Part shown: piece after piece, positions 47,701 to 61,058 of the stretch
How the letters are laid out: each line of letters begins with the position of its first letter
Numbering within the stretch: the stretch's first letter is position 1
Assembly: GCA_022376515.1 (NCBI GenBank)
Contig: WTXI01000045.1
Location: 186,001 to 250,000 of the forward strand
Length of the DNA stretch: 64,000 bases
DNA from: Lactifluus volemus
Lineage: Eukaryota; Basidiomycota; Agaricomycetes; Russulales; Russulaceae
Reading direction: 5' to 3'
The notes under the pieces: generated by a model
Databases searched by the model: none
Seen by the model: the letters and a program-made list of their open reading frames with translations, nothing else
Told to the model about the DNA's origin: nothing
Program-made: the position numbers and the translations under genes

Positions 47701-49438
47701 TGAATTTGGCGATACTCCTTTGCACCGGGCATCACGAGGGGGGAACACTGATATCGCACGGTTCCTTCTGGAGAATAATGCTGATGTCAACGCACGAGAT
47801 ATGAAAGACAGAGTTCCACTTTACTACGCGTCAATGGAGGGACAACTAGAAATCGTTAGTCTGCTGCTCCAGCACGGCGCAATTGTGGACTGTTATGATG
47901 GAAAGGGCATGACCCCTCTGCACTGGGCGGTGCTTTCGGGACATCTGGACATTTCTCTGTTCTTGCTAGACCGGGACGTGGACGTGGACGTGGACGTACA
48001 GGACCACAAGGGTTTGACCCCGCTACACTTTGTTTCATCTCGTGGGTACATTGAGGTCGCCAAGATGCTCATCCAGCGTGGTGCAGCTGTTGATAGCCGG
48101 AATGACGAGAAACAAACTCCCTTGCACCTCGCCTCATGGAAAGGCCACCTCGATATCGTACGGCTCTTGATCGAGAACGGCGCGAACGTATCTTCCAGAT
48201 GCAACAACGGCTGGACTCCGTTTCACTCAGCATCACGAGGCGGGCACCTTCATGTTGCCGAGTTCCTACTTCGCTGTGATGTCAATCACGATGTCGGCGT
48301 TCAGAATGCGAATGGAGAGACCGCATTGATGCTAGCATCCGGCGCAGGGAAACTTGACGTTGTGCGCTTCTTAATCGATAAAGGAGCAGACTTGAATTCC
48401 CCGTGCGAGGATTCATCTGTCGCGTTACACTTTGCAGCTCAAGAGGGTCATCTTAACCTCGTACAACTGTTTCTAGACCGCGGTGCAGACGTGAATGTAC
48501 AGGAAGACCAGCTATCGACTCTGCTGCATGTGGCTTCGCAGAATGGGCATATCCAGGTGGCACAATTGCTAGTTGAACGTGGGGCAATTGTCGATTCTTG
48601 TAACGATCAGCAGGAAACACCGCTTCATCGGGCAGCTAGAAGTGGGCAAGTCGAAGTCGTACACTTCCTACTCGAGTCAGGAGCGAATGTACATGCGATG
48701 GATGAAGACGGCTGGACTCCGTTACACACGGCATCATGGAATGGCCATCTCAAGATCATCAAGTTGTTGCTCAGTCGAGGTGCGGATCTCGACTCACGGA
48801 ATCGCGCCAATGAGATTGCCGCAGATTTGGCATCGGAGAATTCTAAGGCCAAGGTTGCAGACTTCCTGGTCAAGTGCAAAGGAGACGAGAATGTTCGGAA
48901 TGGGATATGCTCAACTGCATTGGATATAATGCTGCACGACGCTGATGAAGAGGACACTACGGGACAAACTTCACTACATGCTGCGGCCGCAAAGGGCAAA
49001 CTTGGCGTTCTGCAGTCTCTTCTTGTACGTGGGGCAGATGTCAATACACGAAATGCAAAACATCAAACTCTGCTAGGACTGGCATCAGGAAGGGGGCACT
49101 TCGATATGGTGCACTTACTGATTGAGCGCGGCGCGGAGGTGGATTCACGGGACAGTTTTGGGCGGACCCCGTTACACCGGGCATCGCAATATGGGCACAC
49201 TGATGTGGCGCGGTTGTTGATTGACCACGGTGCGGATGTGAACGCCAGGACGCAAGATAATTGGGCTTCCGTTCATCTCTCGGCAGGCCGTGGACGATTC
49301 GACGTTGTAGAATTGCTGCTTGCACGAGGTGCGAACCCGCATTATCTCACCAATGACGGTCGATCCGCACTCCAATTGGCGAGAGGAAGAGGATTCCGTG
49401 AAACTGTACACCTACTCAGAGAGCAAGATGCAAAGTAA
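44742..49438 (+). CDS. Goodbye-NACHT-ankyrin STAND protein, array gene 4 (10 exons)
   Basis: Complete copy, about 1399 residues from ATG 44742, or 1396 from ATG 44751, which aligns with the gene 1 start. Exons: 44742-45026, 45083-45130, 45191-45386, 45438-45590, 45646-45684, 45740-45781, 45838-46008, 46065-46089, 46147-46746, 46798-49438. Goodbye domain residues ~5-225; Walker A GKPGSGKS split over exons 7-8; Walker B IIIDALDEC; CVTSRPE; then FRWVYCQLESL and a winged-helix-like region before ~18-19 ankyrin repeats. All introns are GT-AG. One repeat carries an extra Val-Asp pair (VDVDVDVQD near 47980) from a GACGTG expansion. It should act as an ATP-dependent oligomerising switch; ligand unknown. 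Confidence 0.9.
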
Positions 49439-51170
49439 GCATAGCACTTACTAGTAAGGTGCGATGAATCATTATATGGGCGCTGATTTGATAGCTAACT
49501 TGAATCGCTTGGTCCATAGCGGCACACTGGCATCCACCCGTGATGCCTCAGTGACTCTGTGTGTTCGGCTATCCCTATCCACCTTCCAGACTCTGCGCTT
49601 CAAATTGTGCGCCGCTCAAGGTTCACGTTTACTATACTTTCCACCTAGCGTTGCGAAGTAGTTGTACTTTGTGGTTTTACTATCGCTCTCAGGCTTCTAC
49701 TTTACTCATTCGTTGACCGTGATTATGCATATATACTCCTAGCCCGCCGTGTTGCGTTCTCTCCTCTTAGTTTCTGTATGGCCCTTTCTTGGTATCTCGG
49801 AAAGCGTCTGAACGATTCGAAGCCTTGCGTTGCTAAATTCTAGTTTTTAACTTGATATACTTTGTTAGTTTGAATTCCAGAGCATTTTGAAATTACTGAG
49901 AACGCATTATGATCGCTGTAAGACACCAAACGTTCCGCACAACCAGCAGGCGCTCCAGTCGCGCGCGCCCACGCGCGGGTGTTTCATGTATGGGTTGAGC
50001 CCATGGCCGGGAATAGAAAGGGGTGCGTAGTAGCCCCGCGGCGAGGACGATGTGTGCGGAAGAACTGTGATGGTGAGAGATGGGAGATAATACTGTAGAC
50101 GATAGCGTTTTCCAAGTGGATGAAAACGAAAGATTCTTGGGCGCAGCGGTAAGAAAGGAAGTTCAGAGGGGGCATCTCCGTCACGACGAGGAAGCATGGG
50201 GCAGTAGTTATTTTTTTTGCGAAGACGTCAATGTGTTTTGGTGATTTACCGTATCCATAATATAAAACAGAACGGTGCCAAAAAAGGAAGTCGATTGCCA
50301 AAAATGGTATATTGGTCAGCACTTTCTCAGCAACCCCTTGACTTCGGGGGCGCAGCCCCCGCAAGCTCTGTCCCGTGCCGTAGGCACGGACAAGAGCTTG
50401 TAAGTACAAAAAACGTATCGTCGGGCGGCGTGAGCCGAATATAGTAGAGAAATAAACGGAGAAAAGGGGCGGTTCGACCCTTTCTCGTCGGTGCCGCCGG
50501 TACTACCAAAAGGTTTTTTTGCTTCTATCGCGTTCGCGAGACGCCAGCGCACATTGTCGGCGGAGGGCGAGCTACTAGTACCAAGTAGCACAAAAAAATC
50601 GTCATGACCTTTTTTTTTGTTTTTCAGGAACAGGAGTCTACACGGGTTCTTTCAGGGGTTTCCCCCGCGGGATAGGTTTCATATACAGAAATATAAATAT
50701 AGATCATAATTAGGATGGAAAGTTTAAAAAATGGACATATGGTGGAGTTCTCGCCGGAGTACCGTGCCAGTGGACGGCTTGACTTTTTTTTTGGGGGGGG
50801 GCAAGGCTGTGAAGGCCGCGCCGCGCCGCGCGACGTTATTAATAAAAGGGAGTACTGTAGTACAGTATGGTGGGGTTTGATCGCCCCCGTAGTTGTCGTA
50901 GGGATGGGTGTGTCAAGGGTAAAAACAAACGAGAGGTATGGGAATAAAAGTCTCTTCGCTCACTTGGTACTATGCATCTTTTTTCTCACACAACTCATGG
51001 TAAAACAGGTCATCCGCGGGAACGCCGGGTGACCTTTTTTTTGCTTAAAAGGAATATGGCTCTCCTTTGCTCGCTTCCCATCTGGGCACGATGAGTTAAT
51101 TTTAGAGTTGTGGATTGTGTTGGGTGTTTGCGATAATGGCTAAAATAGGATTACATAAACTGGGAAACCC
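49439..51170. repeat. Downstream intergenic block of gene 4
   Basis: Copy of the unit downstream block with a unique 147-bp insertion at 50254-50400. The candidate terminal intron is conserved (acceptor ATAG at about 49519). No gene. Confidence 0.6.
50254..50400. other. Hairpin-rich 147-bp insertion, mitochondrial-like
   Basis: Absent from the same place in the other units, where the sequence reads straight from GATTTACCGTA to TAAGTAC. It is AT-rich at first and then contains two strong hairpins: GGGGGC-GCA-GCCCCC, and CAAGCTCT…GTGCC-GTA-GGCAC…AGAGCTTG. Such GC-rich double hairpins are common in fungal mitochondrial intergenic DNA. No target duplication is seen, so it may be mitochondrial DNA captured during break repair. 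Confidence 0.6.
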
Positions 51171-53478
51171 TTTTTTTTTAAAGTCTGCATCTATATTCCG
51201 CAACATGTGGCTATGACAAAGTCGCAGTCCCCGGGGTGGGATAGTAAAGGCGGCCGGGGAAGTAAGGAGCGTAGTGCTGTACTCAACGTTTTCGTGGTTG
51301 TGTGGTGGGGGAAGTCTATAGTAGGGTTCACAAGTACACTAATTAGCATATACTCCGGCAGGGGGATCTGTCCCGGGTCCCAGACTTGCCTCGGGAGCAT
51401 GCAGGCGCGGGTCGATTTGATGAACGGACTCACAGCCTTTCCTCCTTGGGCCGTGCTCAATAGGATGGGGAGTGAGAGGTCGCGATCTACTGGCTGGAGG
51501 ATGACGCGACGGGCGTCATCGTAAACTGGGCAGGCCGCGATGACGTCTTCGACGGTTTGCATGGGTGCCATGCAGGGGCAGCTCGTGGGGAGGTCTGGGC
51601 GGAATTTGGCCGTGTACGACCGGATGAAGGCATGGCCCATAATGAGCCTGACGAGGGTGGAGAAGACCGCCCTCTCGTGTCCCTTCGATCCTTGGAATAC
51701 CGGCAGGATTTTGCCATTCGGTGGTGTGGGGAGGGCAATGTAAGTTTGAGAGTGGCTGTTGTTGTTCAGCCAGCGGTTGGCCCATGTGTCGATTGCTGAG
51801 GCTTTGGCTTCGCGACGTAGATAGCTGATGGTGTGCGGTTCATGGTGGTTGGGCGGGAGCGGCCGCGGCCACGCGGGGCAATCATGTTTGTAAGGTGCTT
51901 GGCACGAACGAAGCCGTGTAGCGAGCGGTCTTGTGGTGCCTGGATTTTGAGGTTCCTGTTTAAGGAAAGGAGAATGTCAGCCTTCTGTCTGAACGAGAGA
52001 GAGAAGGGTTGGCCTGGGTGAGGGCAAGGCTTGGTTATGTTGGAGATGGCAGTGGAGTCAGGGGAGATGAGGAGGAGGTGGGTAGTAGGGAGGATAGTAA
52101 GGATAAGTTGGGCGAGTGAGATACCGGTGTCAAGGGCTGCGAACTCGGTGTCGAGCGCTGCAACCGTAAGCCCTAGGGGGCGCTCGGAGTGGCGGATTTC
52201 TCTGCTGTTGGCGCAGGCCACGGCAGCCACGATACCGATAGGGTGTTGTCTTCTTTGTCGGCATTAGTGAGGGCACCTCGGCAGAAGATCGCCATGTCAC
52301 TGGGGGCCATTTTCGGCATTAATGAAGGTAACCCAGCGTTTTTGGTCTTCTCTGTGGCGGACTTGGGGGCCTGGGTGAGTCGGTCATCCCATCCGCGCAG
52401 GTTCCACGGTGCGAGGGCATGCGGGCGAAGGCGGGGACTGTGTCTCGGCACGAGATCAGCTAGTTCTGTTAGGTGAGAGCATGCAGGGCAGTTACAGGCA
52501 GGGAGGCATGGGAGAGGGAGGTCTACTTCTGTGGCGCTGCTCCAGTCACTGCCTAGGCGTTTGAGGAGTTGGCTGCTGCATGGGAGGTGGTATAATCTGA
52601 GGGCAGAGTTCTTTATCAGCAGTTCAATACAGATGTCAATGGGATATATAGCCATGAGTTGGTGGAATGGCTTACCTGGGGCTGTTCTGAAGGCACCAGA
52701 TGTGATGCGAATGACCTCGTTTGACAAGGACTACTTGACCCTGGTACCAGAGCTGCACACCGTAAGTGAGTACCGGGAGGCATATGGCCAGGCGCCACCT
52801 GGCAAAGTCGAGACCTCTGACTGAGTTTCCGAGGAGTTGGAGTGACTTGAGAGTGGACTTGACACGGTTGGCAACGATGGAAATGTGTTGCTTCCACTGG
52901 AGTTTGAAACCGATGCGGAAGCCTAGGTACGCAGTTAGTAGCATCAATTCTATAATAGGTGAGTCGGGCGTACAGCTAGTGAGCGGGGACGGGAAAAATA
53001 AATGAGCTCGGTTTTTTCGGGCTCGATACCAAGTCCCGATCGCATGAGCCATTCTTCGTACTCGGTTGTAGGGCCTGTAGGCCGAGCGGAGGCGGTGGCT
53101 GACGGAGTCGTATGATGCGCCACACGCAAAGATAAGGCCATCGCCCACATACATGGAGAGGCTCGAGTTGTTCCACTGGTGCATTTTGAGAAGGAGGGGG
53201 TAGGTGTAGATGATGGAGAGGACCGGAGAGATGGGTGAGCCTTGCGGGGCGCCAACCATGATGGAGATGGGGTCGGAGACGAAGCCGTTGAAGCGGAGTT
53301 TGACAGAGCGATCTAATAGAAAGGACCTGAGCCATGAGGTCAGTTCGAGGGGGAAGCCTAGTGACTGGAAGACATGGATAAGTCGGCTGTGGTTAATGTT
53401 GTCAAAGAGGAAGGCTACACAGACGAGGAGGGCTACACAGACTAGCCTGAGGTTGTTGCCCCGCTGGGAACGCCTCAC
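51171..53478 (-). mobile_element. LINE fragment C (5'-truncated, longest RT frame)
   Basis: Same end points as fragments A, B and D. RT runs in one frame for about 268 codons (52672-53478): FDNINHSRLIHVFQSLGF, GAPQGSPISPVLS, then YVGD at about 53141-53152 in place of YVDD, so a catalytic aspartate is lost. The RNase H-like region (51766-52230) and cysteine-rich C-terminus (51191-51640) are in other frames. Inactive. Confidence 0.87.
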
Positions 53479-54761
53479 GTCGCTAAGTTATTTTGGTAAC
53501 CCTGGTAAGCCGGGCCTGGCCTGTCCCTGCCCATTTGCCGTGCTATCTCACCCGTCCCAGTGCTGACAGGCCATTTCGATGATCCTTCCATTCGTTATCT
53601 CCTCTGTGTGCCAGACTCGGAGTCTACGCTAGGCTATAGACATATTTCCCCAACAGGAGATGATGTCAAGAACGATATCCTGGGTGCGATGTCCTATTAG
53701 TGTGTGGTTCACCTCAATGCCATTTCTTCTTTCATGCTTTCTCTTCTAGATGCGGACAATGCTCGCTTTGGCGTGCTCTGGGTACAGGAGTAGAGGTACC
53801 ATATGTGCTCTTAAGTGTGGTGCGTTCCGCTTTTTCCTTCCATGTTATTAGTATTGACTAGTTGCGCTGGGCCCACGTAGGTGTACTAGTTATACTAGGA
53901 TGTGAGAATCACGTTGTGGGACATTTTAGACGAGAGAAGGATGCAGGGGCTGAGCGCTGAGACCTGAAATAAAATTGCGATCCTTTCACATTCTTTCGGA
54001 CCTCCGGTGTTCAACGATGATTTTGATTTCGAAAATTCACCATTACCTCAGCTGATGTCCTGCACACCATCCTCGACTTCCAGTCACGTGTACTTTTGTC
54101 CATGCTTCTTCCATGGGTGAATTCCGCTACGCATGTAACTGTAATAGCATTGACCTCCGAGTATCCCTTGTCCAGACACACGTACTGGGTTCCTTCGATC
54201 CCGGGACAGGTGATCTCTCGTGTGCCGAGGACGTACGGGAAGAGGTGAGCAGATCAAACGAGTAGAGTACTGAAAGTGATATGATAAGGAAGGATTTTAG
54301 TCTCGTTATCGGTGATGTGAGCTTTTCAGAGAGCATATATATTCGCGACACATGCTCTTTAAAAAGAGCCTTGCATCGCAAGTCGCTCGATGTGGTGCCT
54401 GGTATCTATGGGTGGGCAAATTAAAAGGATATTTTGTTTCTATGGTAGCACCGTGGATGTCGATAGCCAGTTATCGGAGAGAATTGTGTCGATGTCACGG
54501 TAATGTCAGGCAGGCTACCAGTGACCCAACTCGACTTCAAGCTTCAAATTGATCTATCGTACCCGGACCTCTGAGTGATTTGATATGTTCGAGCGTCTAC
54601 TGTCAAGGTCACATCGCCCTTTGAGGCTGTGTCAATGAGGCGACACGAGGCGGCCCATGCGCCCACTGGCATCTACCATACTCTTACTCTGAACTCCTTC
54701 ACCACTGGCAGTCTTGCTTTCCTATCATTCCTACATCAACCCTCTTACCTACCTGAGTTTG
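53479..54761. repeat. Upstream block of gene 5
   Basis: Copy of the unit upstream spacer with a few deletions. The proximal ~190 bases are conserved with those before genes 2 and 3. No gene; probable promoter at its end. Confidence 0.5.
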
Positions 54762-57700
54762 ATGGCATCTACTTCAACCTTACCTTCCAACTTACCCGCT
54801 ATCATCGGCGCTGCCTTAGTCGAGTACACCGAGCAGACAAACATAAATCTCACCCAGCACCCAACCTCTCTCAAGATCGATCAATCCGATTCCCCAGATG
54901 AAATCCTAGCACTTTTCCAACAGCGAGAGAAGGACTTTAAGGAATATCGAGATGGAAATCGCAAGCTGATAAATTGCCTCAAACCAGTCGTGCAGGTATT
55001 GCATGCGTTTTCTGGTGTCCTTGGCGGGGCGATTGGCATTGTGAGCCTCACGGACTTCGTTTACCCCACGTTATTGTTTATTCATGACTTTTCCAGTCAC
55101 ATCCACCAGCAAGAGCAATCTTTGTTGGAATTGATGTTCTCCTCGTAGTACGCCCCCTCCATCACCGCTTCCGGTCTGATCCTTCTGACATCTCACTTTG
55201 TCAGACTGCTATTGGTGTTGGTTCGAGCTATGATGCACTCGAAGACCTATTTCAAAGCGTTCAAAATTTTCTTCAACGTCTACACGTTTATACGCAAATC
55301 CCTCCCACCCCCGCGATGACAAATATACTCGTGAAGATTATGGTTCAAGTACTCTCAGTGCTTGGCTTGGCAACACACCAAATCAAGCAGGGGCGTTTCA
55401 GTGCGTACCCCCTTCCTCAATATACCTCACCTGTAGTTGAACATGCAATAGAGAAATTCGCGAAGAAGTTACTGGGAGAGACCGAGATTGAAGCTGTGTT
55501 ACACAGGCTGGACCGTCTTACCGACGAGGAGGCTCGCATGACCATTGCCCAGACCTTAGAGGTCGTCCATGGTCTTATGGGGAATCTGAAGGTCGTCATG
55601 GACGGTGCGTGATGCTTCTTGACTCGTTACAAGAATTAGACAGGACTATTCTCGTAGATGGAACGGCATCGATGAGCGATATACGGAAGTCTCTTGGTAC
55701 GTTATTTGTGTGCCCATGAATTCGTGTAGATTGGACTGAGGGCCAATCTAGTCAGTATGCAAGAGACAGCTAGTAAGATAAATAAGATGGAACGTTCGTC
55801 ATCACCCGGATCTACTATCTTGGTCTTTGAGGTTGACACTAAATTGAAGGTGACCAATTACAAAAGGATGTGTGGAACTGGCTCTCTCCTCCAAATCCTT
55901 CGACAAACCACAACATCGCACGTCGAGCTCACCAGAGCGGGACAGCAACTTGGTTCTTGGAGGGGAATATTATTTCTGAGTGGAAAGAAAGGGGAGGCTT
56001 GCTATGGATACATGGAAAACGTATGGTTTCTTCATCACTGGCGCGTTCAGAGTTCTAACAAAGTTTTGGCCTATTAGCTGGGTCAGGTAAAAGTATACTC
56101 TTGTATGTGTTGATGAATTGTTTCATTTTCATCTGCAGCCACTGAGTTGCCGACCAGATCTGAGATTATCGAAGACGTCGCAGGCTTGCGCGCAGCTGGG
56201 TTGGCATCCATGGCATATTATTATTTCGATTTCAGACACGCCAAGAAGCAGAATCGCCATGGCCTACTTTCCTCTCTCCTCACCCAGCTCTCCGTCCAGT
56301 CCAATTCATATTATGACATAGTCTCCCGGCTATATGCGGCACACGACAGTGGCATCCAAGAGCCTGCCGATGATACACTTACGCAGAGTTTAAAGGAAAT
56401 GCTGGAACTCCATGAACAGGGACCGATATACATCATCATAGACGCATTGGATGAATGCCCGAATGTCTCTGGCATGCCAACGTCACGTGACGATGTGCTC
56501 GAACTTGTGGAGGAGCTCGTCAATCTGGAACTTCCGAATGTTCACATTTGTGTTACTAGCCGCCCCGAATCTAATATCCGAACTGTCCTCGAACCTTTGA
56601 CAACACTTCGCGTGTCTCTTCACGAGGAAAGTGGACAGAAACAAGACATCATGGATTACGTAACGAAAGTTGTTAATTCGGACAAAGAGATGCGGAGCTG
56701 GACAGAGCAGGATAAGCAACTGGTCATCGAATTCCTTTCAGAAAAGGCAGACGGGATGTAAGTCAGCACATTCTTCGACTTGCGGTTACTTATTGGATCA
56801 TGCAGGTTTCAATGGGTGTATTGCCAATTGGATTCGTTGCGTCGCAATCTACCTCCGAGTATCCAAAGTGCCCTCCACCAGTTGCCCAGGACTCTGGACG
56901 AGACATACAAACACGCATTACGTTCCATTGAGGAGGAGAAACGTGAATATGCTCAACGTCTCTTCAAGTGCCTCACTGTATCAATCCGCCCATTGCACGT
57001 CGATGAACTCGCCGACATTCTTGCCATACGGTTCGAGCCTGGTTCGCTTCCGGAGTATAATGTAGTATGGCGCCTATGCGATACAGAGAAGGCCGTTCTC
57101 TCTGTTGGCTCGAGCTTGATATCGGTAGTCAATGTCGATGGCTCCAAAGTCGTACAGTTCTCCCACTTCTCGGTTCGGGAGTACCTGACCTCCGATCACC
57201 TCGGGGACGACCTTTCCGAGTATCGCACCCTCCCCGGTCCTGCACATACCTTTCTCGCAAAGGCATGCCTGAGCATCCTGCTCACGCTTGACGACCGCAT
57301 CGACAAAGCGACGATCGAGAATTCTCCATTGGCAGAGTATGCTGCTCGGCATTGGGTCGAACATGCACAATTTGATGATGTATCATCATCGATACAAGAT
57401 GAAATGCAGCACCTGTTTGACCCCGACAAATCCCATTTTGCGGCATGGGTGTGGGTTTTCGATATAGACCGTCCTTGGGTACAACACATGTCGACGATTC
57501 ATCCGACTCCTCCAGAAGCGACACCCCTATACTACGCGGTATTATGTGGATTCCATGACATTGCGCAGCACCTTCTCGATGCTCATCAGTTAGATGTCAA
57601 GAGGAGGGGTGATTGTCGGATGAGCCCACTGCAAGCCGCGCTAATGACAAGAAATTTCAAGGTCGCGGGGTTACTGCTACAGCATGGTGCTGAAGTAGAT

Positions 57701-59464
57701 GAATGGAATAAACGTGGCGATACTCCTTTGCACCGGGCATCAGAAGGGGGGAACACTGATATCGCACGGTTCCTTCTGGAGAATAAAGCTGATGTCAACG
57801 CACGGGATCCAGAAGACAGGACTCCACTTCACATCGCGTCAACGGAGGGACAACTAGAAATCGCTAGTCTGCTGCTCCAGCACGGCGCAATTGTGGACTG
57901 TTATGATAAATACGGCATGGCCCCTCTGCACTGGGCGGCGGCATCGGGACATCTGGACATTTCTCTGTTATTGCTAAACCGGGAACTGGACGTGGACGTA
58001 CAGGACAACGAGGGTTGGACCCCGCTACACTTTGTTTCAGCCTGTGGGCACATTGAGGTCGCCAAGTTGCTCATCCAGAGTGGTGCAGCTGTTGATAGCC
58101 GAAATAATGAAAAAGGAACTCCCCTGGGCCGGGCCTCATTGAATGGGCACCTCGATATCGTACGGCTCTTCATCGAGAACGGCGCGAACGTATCTTCCAG
58201 ATGCAACACGGGCGAGACTCCGTTTCACTCAGCATCACGAGAAGGGCACCTTCATGTTGTCGAGTTCCTACTTCGCTGTGATGTCAATCACGATGTCAGC
58301 GTTCAGAATGCGAAAGGACAGACAGCATTGATCCTAGCATCCAAGGAAGGGAAACTTGACGTTGTGCGCTTCTTAATCGATCAAGGAGCAGACTTGAATT
58401 CCCCGTGCGAGGATTCATCGGTCGCGTTACACTGGGCAGCTCAACTGGGTCATCTTGACGTCGTACAGCTGCTTCTAGACCGCAGTGCAGACGTGAATGT
58501 ACAGGACGACCACCTTCGTACTCCGCTGCATATGGCTTCCATGAGGGGGCTTCATTATAAGACTTCCATGAGGGGGAAAATCCAAGTGGCACAATTGCTA
58601 GTTGAACGTGGGGCAACTGTCGATTCTTGTACTGATCAACAGGAAACACCGCTTGACTTGGCAGCTGGAAGTGGGCAAGTCGAAGTCGTACACTTCCTAC
58701 TCGAGTCAGGAGCGAATGTACATGCGATGGATGAAGACGGCTGGACTCCGTTACACAGGGCATCATGGAATGGCCATCTCAAGATCGTCAGGTTGTTGCT
58801 CAGTCGAGGTGCGGATCTCGACTCACGGAATCACGACAATAAGACTGCCGCAGATTTGGCCTCGGAGAATTCTAAGGCCAAGGTTGCAGACTTCCTGGTC
58901 AAGTGCAAAGGAGACGAGAATTTTCGGAATTGGATATGCTCAACTGGATTGGACATAATGCTGCACGACACTAATGAGGACATTACGGAACAAACATCAC
59001 TACATGCTGCGGTCGCACGGGGAAAACTTGGCGTTGTGCAGTCGCTTCTTGTACGTGGGGCAGATGTCAACGCACGAGATGCAGATCATGAAACTCTGCT
59101 GGAACTGGCAACGAGAACGGTGCAATTCGATATGGTGCACTTACTGATTGAGCACGGCGCGGAGGTGGACTCACGGGGCATTCGGGGGCAGACCCCGTTA
59201 CACACGGCATCGCGATTTGGGAGCACCGATATGGCGCGGTTGTTGATTGACCACGGTGCGGATGTGAACGCCAGGAACGAAGATAATTGGGCTCCCATTC
59301 ATTTTTCAGTGGTCGAGGGAGCATTCAACCATGTAGAATTGCTGCTTGCACGAGGTGCGAACCCGCATTATCTCACCGATGAGGGTCGATCCGCATTCCA
59401 ATTGGCGAGAGGAAGAGGACACCGTGAAATTGTACGCCTACTCAGTGAGCAAGATGCAAAGTAA
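54762..59464 (+). CDS. Goodbye-NACHT-ankyrin STAND protein, array gene 5 (10 exons)
   Basis: Complete copy, about 1403 residues. Exons: 54762-55040, 55097-55144, 55205-55400, 55452-55604, 55658-55696, 55752-55793, 55850-56020, 56078-56102, 56158-56757, 56806-59464; total divisible by three. Goodbye domain (SHPPARAIFVGIDVLL, LTDEEARM), NACHT with PGSGKS, IIIDALDEC and CVTSRPE, then the ankyrin stack. N-terminal half closest to genes 2 and 3. Repeat 11 contains an in-frame insertion from duplication of CTTCCATGAGGGGG (about 58537-58576), adding roughly nine residues and probably distorting that repeat. Otherwise it should work as the other copies: ligand sensing by ankyrins, ATP switch, Goodbye output. 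Confidence 0.9.
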
Positions 59465-61058
59465 GCATAGCACTTACTAGTAAGGTGCGATGAATCATTG
59501 TATAGGCGTTGATTTGAGGGCTAACTTGAATCGCTTGGTCCACAGCGGCACATTGGCATCCACCGTGATGCCTCAGTGACTCTGTGTTTTCGGCTATCCT
59601 CATCCACCTTCCAGACTTGCGCTTCAAATTGTGCGCCGCTCAAGGTTCAAGTTTACTATACTTTCCACGTAGCGTTGCTAAGTAGTTGTACTTTGTGGTT
59701 TTACTATCGCTCTCAGGCTTCTACTTTACTCATTCGTTGACCGTGATCATGCTAGCCCGCCATCATATAACCGTTTTGCGTTCTCTCCTCTTAGTTTCTG
59801 TATGACCCTTCCTTGGTATCTCGGAAAGCCTCTGAACGATTCGAAGCCTTGCGTTGCTAAATTCTAGTTTTTAACTTGATTTAGTTTGTTGGTTTGAATT
59901 CCAGAGCTTTTTGAAATTACTGAGAACGCATTATTATAATCGCTGTAAGACACCAAACGTTCCTTCCGCACAAACCACCAGGCCCTCTAGTTGTGGGCGC
60001 CCACGCGCGGGGGTTTCATGTATGGGTTGAGCCCATGGTCGGGAATCGTAAGCGGTGCGTAGTAGCCCCGCGGCGAGGACGATGTGTGCGGAAGAACTGT
60101 GATGGTGAGAGATGGGAGATAATACTGTAGATGATAGAGTTTTCCAGTGGATGGAAACGAAAGATTCTTGGGCGCAGTGGTACGAAAGGAAGTTCAGAGG
60201 GGGCGTCTCCGTCACGACGAGGAAGCATGGGGCAGTAGTTATTTTTTTGCAAAGACGTCAATGTGTTTTGGTGATTTACCGTATAAGTACAAAAAATGTA
60301 TCGTCGGACGGCGTGAGCCGAATATAGTAGAGAAATAAACGGAGAAAAGGGGCGGTTCGACCCTTTCTCGTCGGTGCCGCCGGTACTACCAAAAGGTTTT
60401 TTTGCTTCTATCGCGTTCGCGAGACGCCAGCGCACATTGTCGGCGGAGGGCGAGCTACTAGTACCAAGTAGCACAAAAAAATCGTCATGACCTTTTTTTT
60501 TGTTTTTCAGGAACAGGAGTCTACACGGGTTCTTTCAGGGGTTTCCCCCGCGGGATAGGTTTCATATACAGAAATATAAATATAGATCATAATTAGGATG
60601 GAAAGTTTAAAAAATGGACATATGGTGGAGTTCTCGCCGGAGTACCGTGCCAGTGGACGGCTTGACGTTTTTTTGGGGGGCAAGGCTGTGAAGGCCGCGC
60701 CGCGTCGCGCGACGTTATTAATAAAAGGGAGTACTGTAGTACAGTATGGTGGGTTTTGTTCGCCCCCGTAGTTGTCGTAGGGATGGGTGAGTCAAGGGTA
60801 AAAACAAACGAGAGGTATGGGAATAAAAGTCACTTCGCTCACTTGGTAATATGCATCTTTTTTCTCACACAACTCATGGTGAAACAGGTCATCCGCGGGA
60901 ATGCCGGGTGAGTTTTTTTTTGCTTAAAAGGGATATGCCTCGCCTTTGCTCGCTTCCCGTCTGAGCACGATGAGTTAATTTTAGAGTCGTGGGGAAAGCT
61001 TGGGTGTTTGCGATAATGGTCATACGACCTAAAATAGGATTACATATACGGGGAAACC
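59465..61058. repeat. Downstream intergenic block of gene 5
   Basis: Very close copy of the block after gene 4 without the 147-bp insertion, and of the block after gene 1. No gene. The candidate terminal intron is conserved and gives an 11-residue tail here. Confidence 0.6.
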
